DNA of 13,652 nucleotides, taken from Bacteroidales bacterium (GTDB lineage: Bacteria > Bacteroidota > Bacteroidia > Bacteroidales > Muribaculaceae). A program made the translations under genes and the position numbers. The notes beneath the pieces were generated by a model. It was not told the DNA's origin. It made no database searches and worked only from the letters and a program-made list of their open reading frames with translations. Where the stretch lies: contig SFLG01000044.1 of NCBI GenBank assembly GCA_004553485.1, forward strand, positions 1 through 13,652, in the 5' to 3' direction. Below are positions 6,666 to 13,652 of this stretch, piece by piece; positions within the stretch are counted from its first letter, which is position 1; every line of letters starts with the position of its first letter.

Positions 6666-9600
6666 TTAGAGGGTGAGTTGGAGACCGAATGAGAAAGTAC
6701 GGTTCATCGGGTCGGTGCGGCCGAAGGTGCCGTTGCTGTAGCTGAGGTTGGTTGTCCACTTCGAACCGATTTCAGGGTCGATGGGATACTTCTTCATGCC
6801 GTTGTAAAGCAGGCAGAGGTTTTCAGCCGTGAAGTAGATGCGGGCCTTCTGGATGAGGGCTTTCTGTGTCAGGTTGGTGGGGAGTGTGTAACCGATGGTG
6901 AGAGTCTTGAAGCGCAGGTAAGCCATGTTCATCAGATAGCGGGTCTGAGGATAGAAGTTGTAGCGGCCCTGGCCGAGACCCGAGATGTTGCCGGCATTTG
7001 CCGAGCCGGGGAACATACAGGGATAGTCGTTTGACTGGTTGATTTCGTAACCGATGATCTTGTTGTTGTCGTCAAAGATCATCTTGTTGTACGACTCCTG
7101 GTTGGCGTAGGTTGCGTCGGCGCCGCGCATGAGAGGCATTACGAACGAAGAGGTCGACCACCAGTCGCGTTTGCCAACGCCTTGGAAGAACATGTCGATG
7201 TCAAAGCCTTTCCAGGCACCGCCCAGACGGAACGAATATTCGTAGCGGGGAGTAGCGTTACCGATAACCTTGAGGTCACCGTGGTTCTTGAGAGTTCCCA
7301 GGCCCCATGCCTTGTGGTTGGGGTTGGCGAGAGCCTCTGCATAGCCGGGATCGTCGGGGTCGTAGAGTACGCCGTCGAGTTCGATACGGCCTTTTACGCC
7401 GCCCGAGATGACACCGTCACCATCCTGGTCGACAAACATGATGTCGCCGGGGCCGTATTTAAATGAGCCCTGCTGCAGACCGGTCTGGTTGGGCACGCCG
7501 GCAACGGGGATGAAGTTGCCCTTGGCATCTTTGAGGAAGTTGCCGTTTTCGTCGCGCTGGAAGTCTGACTCCTCGAAGTAGCGGTTGGTCTCGAAGCCCC
7601 AGATTTCGCCGTAGTCCTTGCCGTCGTAGAAGTTGTTGATCAGGCCGGCATCGTTGCGATAGTGTACGACCTTGGTGCGGCCGTCATAGATGTTGAAGTT
7701 GGCATATACCTCAGCATCGCCAAAGCTGTGGTTCCAGCCGATGCCAAGTTCCCAACCCCTGGTGCGGAGTGTGCCGTAGTTGCCCATGGGGGCCGAGGCG
7801 CCGAGGACAGAGGGCTGTGTCTGCATGGGTGCGAGCATGTCTTTGGTCTCGCGGCTGAACCAGTCGAAGGTTAGGTTGAGCGAGTTGTTCAGGAAACCGA
7901 GGTCTACACCTACGTCAGTGGTGATGACGCGCTCCCAGGTAAGGTTCGAAGATACGAGGCGGGGCATGCCGGCATAGGGAGTCTTTGAACCGCCGGTAAG
8001 CCAGTTGAGCGAGCCGGTGCCGATGGTTGAGATGAACATGTTCGAGCCGATGGCCTCGTTGCCGATGTGGCCGTACGACACGCGCAGTTTACCGTTGCTG
8101 ACGTACTGTTTGGCCTGGTCGAAGTATGCTTCTTCAGAGAAGCGGTAACCTGCCGAGAACGAGGGGAAGAATGCCCACTGGTCGTTGGCGGGGAAGCGTG
8201 ACGAACCGTCGTAGCGGCCGTTGAACTCGAACAGGTAGATACCGTTCCAGTCAAGGTTGAGACGGCCGAAGAAACCGGCGGTGGCGCGGTGGCCGCGTGT
8301 GTTGTCAATAAGGAACTGGTCGCCCTTTGCGCCACCCGAGGTAAGGCCCAGGAAGGGGAGGTTTACGTCAAGGAGGACGTCACGGTCAGCATAGAACTCG
8401 CTCGAGTTGAAGCGCTCGGCAGTGCCGCCGAGCATGAGCTTGGCGTTGAGCTTGCTGAGGAAGGTGTGCTCGTAGGTGCCATATACGTTGACGGTCCAGA
8501 GGGTTGAGTACGAGTTGGTCTCGCGAGCCGAGGTGCCGGAGGGGCTGCGCTGTACCGATACGGTGTTGATGTTGCCGTTCCATGTGTTCCACACTTCGAT
8601 GGGCATCCATGCCTGACGGCAGTTGTAGTTCTGACGGTCATAGGTGAAGTCGGCGTGGAGAGTGAAGCCCTTGAAGGGGTTGATGTCGGTGTAAACCTGC
8701 AGGCGGGTATCGGTAGCTTCGTCTTCGTACTGACCGCCTTCGGTGGCATAACCTACTGCAGAGTTACACTGCACGGGGACGCCCTTGTCATAGTCGGGAT
8801 CGCCGGGAACGACACGACGGCCTTCGTAAGCCTTCATGTAACCGTAGGGGCCGAAGTACGAACCCCAGCGCCAGCCGTAGACGTAGGGGTCGCGCCATGT
8901 CTGGTTGCCGTTGTATACCTTGTCGGCGTATGTAAAGCGGGTGCCGAATTTCCACCAGTCGAAGATTTGCGAGTTGATGTTAGCCGATACGTTGTAGCGT
9001 TTCATCACCGGAGCATTGAAGGCCAGTGTGCCCTCGCGACGGTCATAACCGAACGATACGCGGTAATTGGTCTTGCCGCTCTGGCCTTCGACGCTGGCGT
9101 TGTGCTTGTTCGAAGGTGCAGCGCGGAACATGATGTCGGCAACGTCCCAGTTTGCATAGTAGAGGGCGCCTGTGCCGTCGGCGTTGACATAGTAGTCACC
9201 GACGTTGTCCCAGCTCTGGAAAGGCAACATCTCACGGTAGCCGGCTTTTTTGCCGCCGTTTTGCTTTTCCCAAGCCTCGGCATAGGGCATAAGGTCCTCA
9301 AAATACATACCGAAAAGCTCGTTGGCCACACCCTGACGGTTGTTTGACTGCATGAGGGCACGCAGCTGGTTGGGCACTGACGAGTATTCGGGCAGAACGG
9401 TAGCGCTGCTCCATGCAAAGTTGTTAGAATATTTAACCGACACCTTGTCGGTCGTTAAAGCTTTTTTGGTTGTAATCAGTATTACACCGAAAGCGGCGCG
9501 GGTACCGTAAATCGAAGATGAAGCGGCGTCCTTGAGCACCGAAATGTTTTCGATGTCGTCGGGATTGACAAAGCTCAGGTCATCGACGGGCACGCCGTCG

Positions 9601-10184
9601 ACTACGATGAGGGGGTTAGATACCTGGCCGTTGGACAGTGTACCTGTACCGCGGATTTTGAGGCTGGCAACCGAGTTTACCGAACCGTCGTTGGTGGTGA
9701 TGGTAAGACCGGGGACAGCGCCCTGCAGAGACTTTGCAACGTCGGCCGAAGGACGGCCGTCCATAACTTTTGCAACGTCAACGGTAGATACGGCGCCGGT
9801 GAGGTTGGCACGCTTCTGCTGGCCGTAACCCACGACGACGAGCTGATCGAGCTGCTCGGTGGTAGGCTGCAGGTAAACAGTCATGCCATTGGCGGCCTTT
9901 ACGGTCTCGGTCTTGTAACCTACATAGCTTACTTTGAGCGTTGTACCTACAGGAGCCGTGATGGTAAAGTTACCGAAAACGTCGGTAATGACACCTTGTT
10001 TCTGGCCCTGGATGGTGACGCTGGCGCCAACCACAGGCTCGTCGTTTTCGTCCAGAACGGTACCTTTAATGGCAACCTGTCCCTGACCCTGTTCCTGGGG
10101 CTCCGGATTGGCCAGCGCCTGCATCTGTGCGCTAAAAGGCATTCCGCAAGTCAACAGCAAGGTCACAAAAAGCTGTTTTCTCAT
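6666..10184 (-). CDS. SusC/RagA-family TonB-dependent outer-membrane transporter
   Basis: An outer-membrane beta-barrel of 1172 residues that imports substrate captured by the SusD lid, powered by TonB-ExbBD. From the ATG at 10182-10184 the protein has a signal peptide (MRKQLFVTLLLTCGMPFSAQ, cleavage near residue 20-25) and a carboxypeptidase-regulatory-like domain at about 38-108 (IKGTVLDENDEPVVGASV, VSYVGYKTE). A TonB-box-like LDQLVVVGYG follows (112-121), then the SusC plug signature with NLTGAVSTV, DGRPSADVAKSLQGAVPGL and IENISVLKDAASSSIYG (211-227). A DQDGDG loop (919-924) resembles the calcium-binding loop of SusC proteins. It is followed about 45 residues on by GDLKVIGNATPRYEYSFRLG, with an inserted stretch between, as in a known SusC subclass. 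The C-terminus FSFGLQLTL is a final barrel strand. The frame continues upstream to 10268, but that extension is polar and overlaps a leader hairpin, so it is rejected. Confidence 0.95.
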   Translation of the reverse strand: MRKQLFVTLLLTCGMPFSAQMQALANPEPQEQGQGQVAIKGTVLDENDEPVVGASVTIQGQKQGVITDVFGNFTITAPVGTTLKVSYVGYKTETVKAANGMTVYLQPTTEQLDQLVVVGYGQQKRANLTGAVSTVDVAKVMDGRPSADVAKSLQGAVPGLTITTNDGSVNSVASLKIRGTGTLSNGQVSNPLIVVDGVPVDDLSFVNPDDIENISVLKDAASSSIYGTRAAFGVILITTKKALTTDKVSVKYSNNFAWSSATVLPEYSSVPNQLRALMQSNNRQGVANELFGMYFEDLMPYAEAWEKQNGGKKAGYREMLPFQSWDNVGDYYVNADGTGALYYANWDVADIMFRAAPSNKHNASVEGQSGKTNYRVSFGYDRREGTLAFNAPVMKRYNVSANINSQIFDWWKFGTRFTYADKVYNGNQTWRDPYVYGWRWGSYFGPYGYMKAYEGRRVVPGDPDYDKGVPVQCNSAVGYATEGGQYEDEATDTRLQVYTDINPFKGFTLHADFTYDRQNYNCRQAWMPIEVWNTWNGNINTVSVQRSPSGTSARETNSYSTLWTVNVYGTYEHTFLSKLNAKLMLGGTAERFNSSEFYADRDVLLDVNLPFLGLTSGGAKGDQFLIDNTRGHRATAGFFGRLNLDWNGIYLFEFNGRYDGSSRFPANDQWAFFPSFSAGYRFSEEAYFDQAKQYVSNGKLRVSYGHIGNEAIGSNMFISTIGTGSLNWLTGGSKTPYAGMPRLVSSNLTWERVITTDVGVDLGFLNNSLNLTFDWFSRETKDMLAPMQTQPSVLGASAPMGNYGTLRTRGWELGIGWNHSFGDAEVYANFNIYDGRTKVVHYRNDAGLINNFYDGKDYGEIWGFETNRYFEESDFQRDENGNFLKDAKGNFIPVAGVPNQTGLQQGSFKYGPGDIMFVDQDGDGVISGGVKGRIELDGVLYDPDDPGYAEALANPNHKAWGLGTLKNHGDLKVIGNATPRYEYSFRLGGAWKGFDIDMFFQGVGKRDWWSTSSFVMPLMRGADATYANQESYNKMIFDDNNKIIGYEINQSNDYPCMFPGSANAGNISGLGQGRYNFYPQTRYLMNMAYLRFKTLTIGYTLPTNLTQKALIQKARIYFTAENLCLLYNGMKKYPIDPEIGSKWTTNLSYSNGTFGRTDPMNRTFSFGLQLTL

Positions 10185-10223
10185 AAGGTTATTTTTATTG
10201 ATTGTTAATAAGTCCGAAACAAG

Positions 10224-10277
10224 CAACCGCCGATGCCCGTCCGCGCCCCGTGGGGTTAGTCCTTTCATCAGCTGCCG
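10224..10277 (-). promoter_or_regulatory. Potential hairpin in the susC mRNA leader
   Basis: On the minus strand GCTGATG (plus 10266-10272) can pair with CATCGGC (plus 10229-10235) through 7 pairs, one of them G-U. After one A-G mismatch, CGGC pairs with GTTG for four more pairs. The segment is conspicuously GC-rich inside an otherwise AT-rich leader, about 40-90 bases before the susC start codon. No U-run follows, so it is not a standard terminator. I do not recognise it as a known riboswitch class. Confidence 0.4.
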
Positions 10278-10418
10278 TCGCGTCAGACCGGTTAATTAGT
10301 TTTATTGTTCGTTAATGAGTTGTTTGTTTGGTGGTTAGTAGTTTTTTTCGCGGATTTGTCAGATTTGATTATACTCTTATTTTGATTGTTATAAAATGTG
10401 CTTTGGTATATTTCGCCA

Positions 10419-10449
10419 CAAAAATAGTATTTTTTCTGAATATTACAAT
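10419..10449 (-). promoter_or_regulatory. Candidate promoter of susC-susD
   Basis: On the minus strand a perfect -7 box TATTTTTG (plus 10419-10426) is preceded at 19 bases by ATTG (10446-10449), a three-of-four match to the -33 TTTG. It is the only CAAAnnTA occurrence I found on the plus strand between 10185 and 10450. It predicts a transcript start near 10412 and a leader of about 225-230 bases. Confidence 0.45.
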
Positions 10450-10599
10450 AACACAAAATATGTTTAAAAACATAAAATCCAAGCAATGTTGCAAGCTCCG
10501 TTTATCATTTCCGGGTACAGGTCACCCCTTTGCCTGACAATTTGCCAGCGAATTACGAAATGGGGGACGCCCCGGCAAAAAAATCCAAATAAATTTCAC

Positions 10600-10607
10600 T
10601 ACCTTTG
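10600..10607 (+). promoter_or_regulatory. Promoter -7 box for the OMP-tsaD-cinA operon
   Basis: TACCTTTG is an exact match to TAnnTTTG, in the context ACTACCTTTGCAC that is frequent in Bacteroidota promoters. No TTTG is found 19-21 bases upstream, where the sequence is A-rich, so the -33 element is weak or absent. The predicted transcript begins near 10614 and leaves about 113 bases before the ATG at 10727. Confidence 0.55.
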
Positions 10608-10726
10608 CACAAAGTTATTTGTTACGATACAAAGCAGGTATCCGCAATCATCCCGGGCAGATATTTGCTATAACTTAAAGCACGATTTCAAAACCAACAG
10701 CTACCCAACACCCCATCACATACGCA

Positions 10727-11248
10727 ATGAAACCAAAATTCCTGAAATCCGCGTTACTTATTATTATATGTATACTGACATCGGTGCCCGCCTTTGCCGG
10801 CGGCCACGAGAAGGTGCTGGGCATACAGACAGGCTACATCAGCCGCAACCGCAGCGCCGAGGCGGGCCTGTTCTTCCAGTACTCGTTCTCGCGGGTGGTG
10901 CGCGCCTCGCTCGATGTGTCGATGGCAATACGCAGCCACGACCGCGACGCACTGCTCGTCGACCTCAACGCGCAGTTTCCGCTGTTGCAGGCCGGACGCT
11001 GGGAGTTCTACCCCCTCGTCGGCATCAACTACTCGACCTGGGCGCTCCACGAGACAGTTTTCAACGATGACAGCGGCGTAAACGGCATCGACGTCTCCGA
11101 CCGCCACGGCCGCTTCGGCATCAATGCCGGCATAGGCACCGGCCTGAGGGTGACACCGTCGCTCAAGCTCAAGGCCGAAGCCCTCTACACCGGTGTAAAG
11201 AGCAACAACGCCGCCCGCGTCATGGTGGGCATCGGATACAGTTTCTGA
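10727..11248 (+). CDS. Small outer-membrane beta-barrel protein (OmpA/OmpW-like fold), function unknown
   Basis: A 173-residue exported protein. The N-terminus MKPKFLKSALLIIICILTSV is a typical Sec signal peptide with a probable cleavage after AFA (residues 22-24). The mature part alternates short aromatic and hydrophobic strands with polar turns (LGIQTGYI, GLFFQYSFS, VRASLDVSMAI, WEFYPLVGINYSTW, FGINAGIGTGLRV, LKLKAEALYTGV) and ends in VGIGYSF. A terminal Phe on the last strand is the usual signal for barrel insertion by the BAM complex. About eight strands fit the length, as in small porin-like barrels. No catalytic motif is seen. It ends 5 bp before tsaD, so the two are translated from one message, though no functional link to tRNA modification is evident. 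Barrel fold likely; specific family uncertain. Confidence 0.8.
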   Translation: MKPKFLKSALLIIICILTSVPAFAGGHEKVLGIQTGYISRNRSAEAGLFFQYSFSRVVRASLDVSMAIRSHDRDALLVDLNAQFPLLQAGRWEFYPLVGINYSTWALHETVFNDDSGVNGIDVSDRHGRFGINAGIGTGLRVTPSLKLKAEALYTGVKSNNAARVMVGIGYSF

Positions 11249-11253
11249 ATGTT

Positions 11254-12282
11254 ATGACCGAAAAGAAAAAAACAGTAATACTTGGCATAGAGTCGTCGTG
11301 CGACGACACCAGCGCCGCCGTCATCAGCGACGGCATCCTGCTCAGCAACGTCATCGCCAGCCAGAGCGTGCACGAGGAATACGGCGGGGTGGTGCCCGAG
11401 CTGGCCAGCCGCGCCCATCAGCAGAACATCGTGCCGGTGGTCGACGCCGCCCTGCGCCGCGCCGACATCGACCGCAAGGACCTCAGCGCCATCGCCTTCA
11501 CCCGTGGTCCCGGCCTGCTGGGCTCGCTCCTGGTGGGGACAAGCTTCGCCAAGGGCCTGTCGCTGGGGCTGAGGATTCCCATTGTCGACGTCAACCACCT
11601 GCACGGCCACGTGCTCAGCCACTTCGTCCGCCGCAACTCCGACGACAAGGTACCCGAGTTCCCCTTCCTGTGCCTGCTCATCAGCGGCGGCAACTCGCAG
11701 CTGATAATGGTGCGCGGCTACAACGACATGGAGGTGCTGGGCCAGACCATCGACGACGCCGCCGGCGAGGCCTTTGACAAATGCGCCAAGGTGATGGGGC
11801 TCCCCTACCCCGGCGGCCCGCACATCGACCGCCTCGCCGCCGAGGGCGACCCCACGTGCTTCAAGCTGGCGCGCCCGCATATCGAGGGCCTCAACTACAG
11901 CTTCAGCGGACTTAAGACATCATTCCTATACACCCTGCGCGACGGGCTGAAGAACGACCCGGACTTCATCGAAAAGAACAAGGCCGACCTGGCTGCCTCG
12001 CTGCAGAAGACGATAATCGACATCCTGCTTGACAAACTCGCCAAAGCCGTCGACAGCACCGGCGTGCGCACCGTCGCCATCGGCGGAGGTGTCAGCGCCA
12101 ACTCGAGCGTAAGGCAAGCCGTGGCCGACTTCTGTGCCGCACGCGGCATCACGGCCTTCATCCCCGAGCGTGCCTTCACCACCGACAACGCCGCCATGGT
12201 GGCCATTGCCGGATACTTCAAATTCCTCGACGGCAAATTCTGCGCCTACGACGAGGTGCCCTTTGCAAGGGTGACTGTATGA
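11254..12282 (+). CDS. tsaD: tRNA N6-adenosine threonylcarbamoyltransferase TsaD
   Basis: A 342-residue cytoplasmic enzyme that transfers the threonylcarbamoyl group to A37 of ANN-decoding tRNAs (t6A synthesis), acting with TsaB and TsaE. The N-terminal ASKHA motif GIESSCDDTSAAV (11-23) is followed by YGGVVPELASRAH (43-55) and GPGLLGSLLVG (85-95). The metal-binding pair is in NHLHGH (His115, His119), then SGGNSQL, YPGGPHIDRLA, NYSFSGLKTS, and the C-terminal GGGVSAN and FTTDNAAM, whose Asp is the third metal ligand. The length is normal for the family (about 335-345). It sits between the small barrel protein gene (5 bp before) and cinA (10 bp after), all on one strand. TsaD is normally essential, so steady expression from the operon promoter is expected. 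Confidence 0.98.
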   Translation: MTEKKKTVILGIESSCDDTSAAVISDGILLSNVIASQSVHEEYGGVVPELASRAHQQNIVPVVDAALRRADIDRKDLSAIAFTRGPGLLGSLLVGTSFAKGLSLGLRIPIVDVNHLHGHVLSHFVRRNSDDKVPEFPFLCLLISGGNSQLIMVRGYNDMEVLGQTIDDAAGEAFDKCAKVMGLPYPGGPHIDRLAAEGDPTCFKLARPHIEGLNYSFSGLKTSFLYTLRDGLKNDPDFIEKNKADLAASLQKTIIDILLDKLAKAVDSTGVRTVAIGGGVSANSSVRQAVADFCAARGITAFIPERAFTTDNAAMVAIAGYFKFLDGKFCAYDEVPFARVTV

Positions 12283-12292
12283 TTGCATACCT

Positions 12293-13537
12293 ATGAAAAA
12301 AGCAGCCGTAATAATCATTGGTAACGAAATTCTGCTGGGACGGGTCACCGACACCAACTCGGGCTTCATCGCCCGCACGCTCGACCCATACGGTATCAGC
12401 GTCGACACCATCGTCACCGTCGGCGACGACGGAGCGGCCATCGCCGACGCCGTGCGCCGTTTGACGGCCACCTACCCGCTGGTGCTCACCACCGGCGGCC
12501 TGGGCCCGACAAAGGACGACATCACCAAAAAGGTCCTGTGCGAAATTTATGGCGGCACTTTGCGCATGGACGACGCCGTGCTCGCCAACGTGGAGCGCGT
12601 CTTTGCCGCCAAAGGGCTGAGGATGAACGACCTGACGCGACAGCAGGCCCTCGTGCCGACGTCGTGCACCGTCATCCAGAACACCCTGGGCACGGCGCCG
12701 ATAATGGAGTTCCACGGCACCGACGGCCATATCCTCGTCTCGCTGCCCGGCGTGCCGTTCGAGACGCAGGGAATGCTGGTCAACGGCGGCGTGGCCGAGC
12801 GCATCGCCCGCGAGCTGACGCCGGACGTGCACACGGCACACCGCACGCTGCTCACCTACGGCATCACCGAGAGCGGCCTGGCCGAACGCCTCGACAACTT
12901 CGAGAACGAGATGCCCGCAACGCTGCGCCTGGCCTATCTGCCCGACTCGCCAATAATCAAGCTGCGCCTCGACGCCGTTGGTGCCGACTCAGTGTCGGTC
13001 AACGCGCTGGTAGACGAGTGGTTCGACCGTCTGCGCAGCCAATTGGGCGACCTTGTCTTTGCCATCGGAGAAGTCTCCGTAGAGGAGCGCCTTGAACAGA
13101 TTCTGCGCGAGCGAGGCCTCACCGTCGGCACCGCCGAGAGCTGCACGGGCGGCAACATCGCCCACCGGCTGACAAGCGTCGCCGGCAGCTCGGAGGTCTA
13201 CAACGGCAGCATCGTGTCGTACACCAACGAGCTAAAACACAACATCCTGGGAGTATCTAACGAAAATCTCGAAGAATACGGTGCCGTGAGCGAGGCCGTC
13301 GTGCGTCAGATGGCTGAGGGAGCCGCACGCGTCCTCGGCACCGACTGCGCCATCGCCACCAGCGGCATCGCCGGACCCGGAGGCGGCACGCCGGCCAAAC
13401 CGGTGGGCACGGTATGGATGGCCGTCACCACCCCCTCGGGCACCGTGGCCGAGTGTCACCGCATCCCCGGCAACCGCGCCCGCGTGATAGAGCGCGCCAC
13501 CGTGACAGCTTTGCTCATGCTCCTCAAACAGCTGTGA
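12293..13537 (+). CDS. cinA: CinA-family protein: MoCF-like domain plus nicotinamide-nucleotide amidohydrolase domain
   Basis: A complete two-domain CinA of 414 residues. The N-terminal part (about 1-170) is the molybdopterin-binding-like (COG1058) domain with GNEILLGRVTDTNSGFIA (10-27), TTGGLGPTKDD (66-76) and LPGVPFE (151-157); in characterised CinA proteins it acts as an ADP-ribose pyrophosphatase. A central linker domain spans about 180-255. The C-terminal domain (about 262-414) has AESCTGG (281-287) with the nucleophilic Ser283, plus TSGIAGPGGGT (356-366) and KPVGTVW; this domain deamidates NMN to nicotinic acid mononucleotide in pyridine nucleotide recycling. The start ATG is 10 bp after tsaD. 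The name comes from competence-induced genes in Gram-positive bacteria; a competence role should not be assumed here even though comEC is in the same window. No gene follows within the remaining 115 bp. Confidence 0.96.
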   Translation: MKKAAVIIIGNEILLGRVTDTNSGFIARTLDPYGISVDTIVTVGDDGAAIADAVRRLTATYPLVLTTGGLGPTKDDITKKVLCEIYGGTLRMDDAVLANVERVFAAKGLRMNDLTRQQALVPTSCTVIQNTLGTAPIMEFHGTDGHILVSLPGVPFETQGMLVNGGVAERIARELTPDVHTAHRTLLTYGITESGLAERLDNFENEMPATLRLAYLPDSPIIKLRLDAVGADSVSVNALVDEWFDRLRSQLGDLVFAIGEVSVEERLEQILRERGLTVGTAESCTGGNIAHRLTSVAGSSEVYNGSIVSYTNELKHNILGVSNENLEEYGAVSEAVVRQMAEGAARVLGTDCAIATSGIAGPGGGTPAKPVGTVWMAVTTPSGTVAECHRIPGNRARVIERATVTALLMLLKQL

Positions 13538-13543
13538 TAATTT

Positions 13544-13652
13544 AGAGCCCGTTCCCCTAATTTCTGTTAACGCAGGGTCGCATATTTGGGGCGTCTTTCG
13601 ATTTGTTCATCAGTCGTGTAGCTCGCTACACTCCTTCTTCACAAATCCATCC
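13544..13652. repeat. Non-coding, repeat-like block after cinA with a short palindrome
   Basis: The last ~105 bases contain no start-to-stop frame of useful length and no terminator of the usual hairpin plus T-run form. A perfect inverted repeat GTGTAG / CTACAC (13616-13621 and 13626-13631) surrounds a CTCG loop, and GTTAAC lies at 13567-13572. The text resembles dispersed intergenic sequence I associate with Bacteroidales genomes, but only one copy is in this window, so repeat status is from memory and not shown here. The block is cut by the window end. Confidence 0.35.

Larger units (their letters stand above)
10185..10726. other. Divergent intergenic region between susC and the outer-membrane protein gene
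   Basis: A 542-bp region without a credible gene. The left part (10185-10450) is the presumed susC leader and promoter. Much of 10300-10480 is strongly AT-rich, and its minus-strand RNA would contain an A/C-rich, apparently unstructured stretch (CTACTAACCACCAAACAAAC and onward) before the hairpin. The right part holds the plus-strand -7 box at 10600-10607 and about 110 bases of leader for the next gene. No sigma factor, anti-sigma factor or sensor gene, as often found upstream of susC, is present. Confidence 0.7.

Noticed and set aside
10185..10268. N-terminal extension of SusC to the ATG at 10268
   Set aside because: It would put 28 mostly polar residues in front of a normal signal peptide, and that ATG lies in a stem of the putative leader hairpin.
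10224..10277. CUGAUGAA in the susC leader as a hammerhead ribozyme core
   Set aside because: The required GAAA after stem II and the closing stem III are missing; the seven bases match by chance and are better explained as a hairpin arm.
10292..10486. 64-codon minus-strand frame upstream of susC
   Set aside because: Low-complexity Asn/Lys/Thr composition in AT-rich non-coding DNA; it also spans the candidate promoter.
10612..10676. AAGTTAT and ATAACTT long-range inverted repeat in the leader of the barrel protein gene
   Set aside because: Only 7 AT-rich pairs over a 51-base loop, and the first arm is at the predicted transcript start; likely chance.
408..13537. A natural-competence module suggested by comEC and cinA in one window
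   Set aside because: They lie 10 kb apart on opposite strands in separate operons; CinA here has the usual NMN deamidase motifs and needs no competence role.
1..13652. CRISPR arrays, tRNA or rRNA genes, insertion sequences, toxin-antitoxin or phage-defence genes
   Set aside because: None could be supported on either strand; the only repeats seen are the coding tandem repeat and the terminal block.

Overview
The window looks like a chromosomal segment of a GC-rich member of the Bacteroidales, most plausibly a Muribaculaceae-like gut bacterium. The order-level call rests on a tandem SusC/SusD outer-membrane pair, lipoproteins with Bacteroidota-style lipoboxes, promoter boxes of the Bacteroidota type (TTTG, then TAnnTTTG), and the lack of strong Shine-Dalgarno sequences. 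The family is a guess from base composition and gene style.

Layout, left to right. Positions 8-4541 hold four minus-strand genes: a two-domain META lipoprotein (3384-4541), shikimate dehydrogenase AroE (2468-3328), a ComEC/Rec2 DNA-uptake channel (408-2444) and a small Dabb-domain protein (8-301). The first three are separated by 55 and 23 bp and have a good promoter at 4578-4610, so they are probably co-transcribed. Dabb follows a 106-bp gap containing a G-run block. Positions 4817-10450 hold an autonomous minus-strand susC-susD unit. It has a candidate promoter about 235 bp upstream of susC, a long leader with a potential hairpin, a 24-bp intergenic gap, and a strong intrinsic terminator right after susD. 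A 542-bp divergent intergenic region separates it from plus-strand genes: a small outer-membrane beta-barrel protein (10727-11248), tsaD (11254-12282) and cinA (12293-13537), spaced 5 and 10 bp apart and so almost certainly one operon. The last ~105 bp carry no gene; they look like a palindrome-containing intergenic repeat.

Functionally this is mostly housekeeping (aromatic amino acid synthesis, tRNA t6A modification, NMN/pyridine nucleotide salvage, DNA uptake) around one nutrient-uptake pair. SusC (TonB-dependent channel) and SusD (surface lipoprotein lid) would import an unknown glycan or peptide. No glycoside hydrolase, sensor or sigma/anti-sigma gene lies beside them here, so the substrate cannot be inferred.

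I found no convincing undescribed system. The observations most worth a second look are the structured susC leader, the repeat-bearing linker of the double-META lipoprotein, the ComEC C-terminal domain lacking the metallo-beta-lactamase motif, the G-quadruplex-type block after comEC, and the terminal repeat-like block after cinA. There are no RNA genes, CRISPR arrays, insertion sequences or phage genes that I can support.
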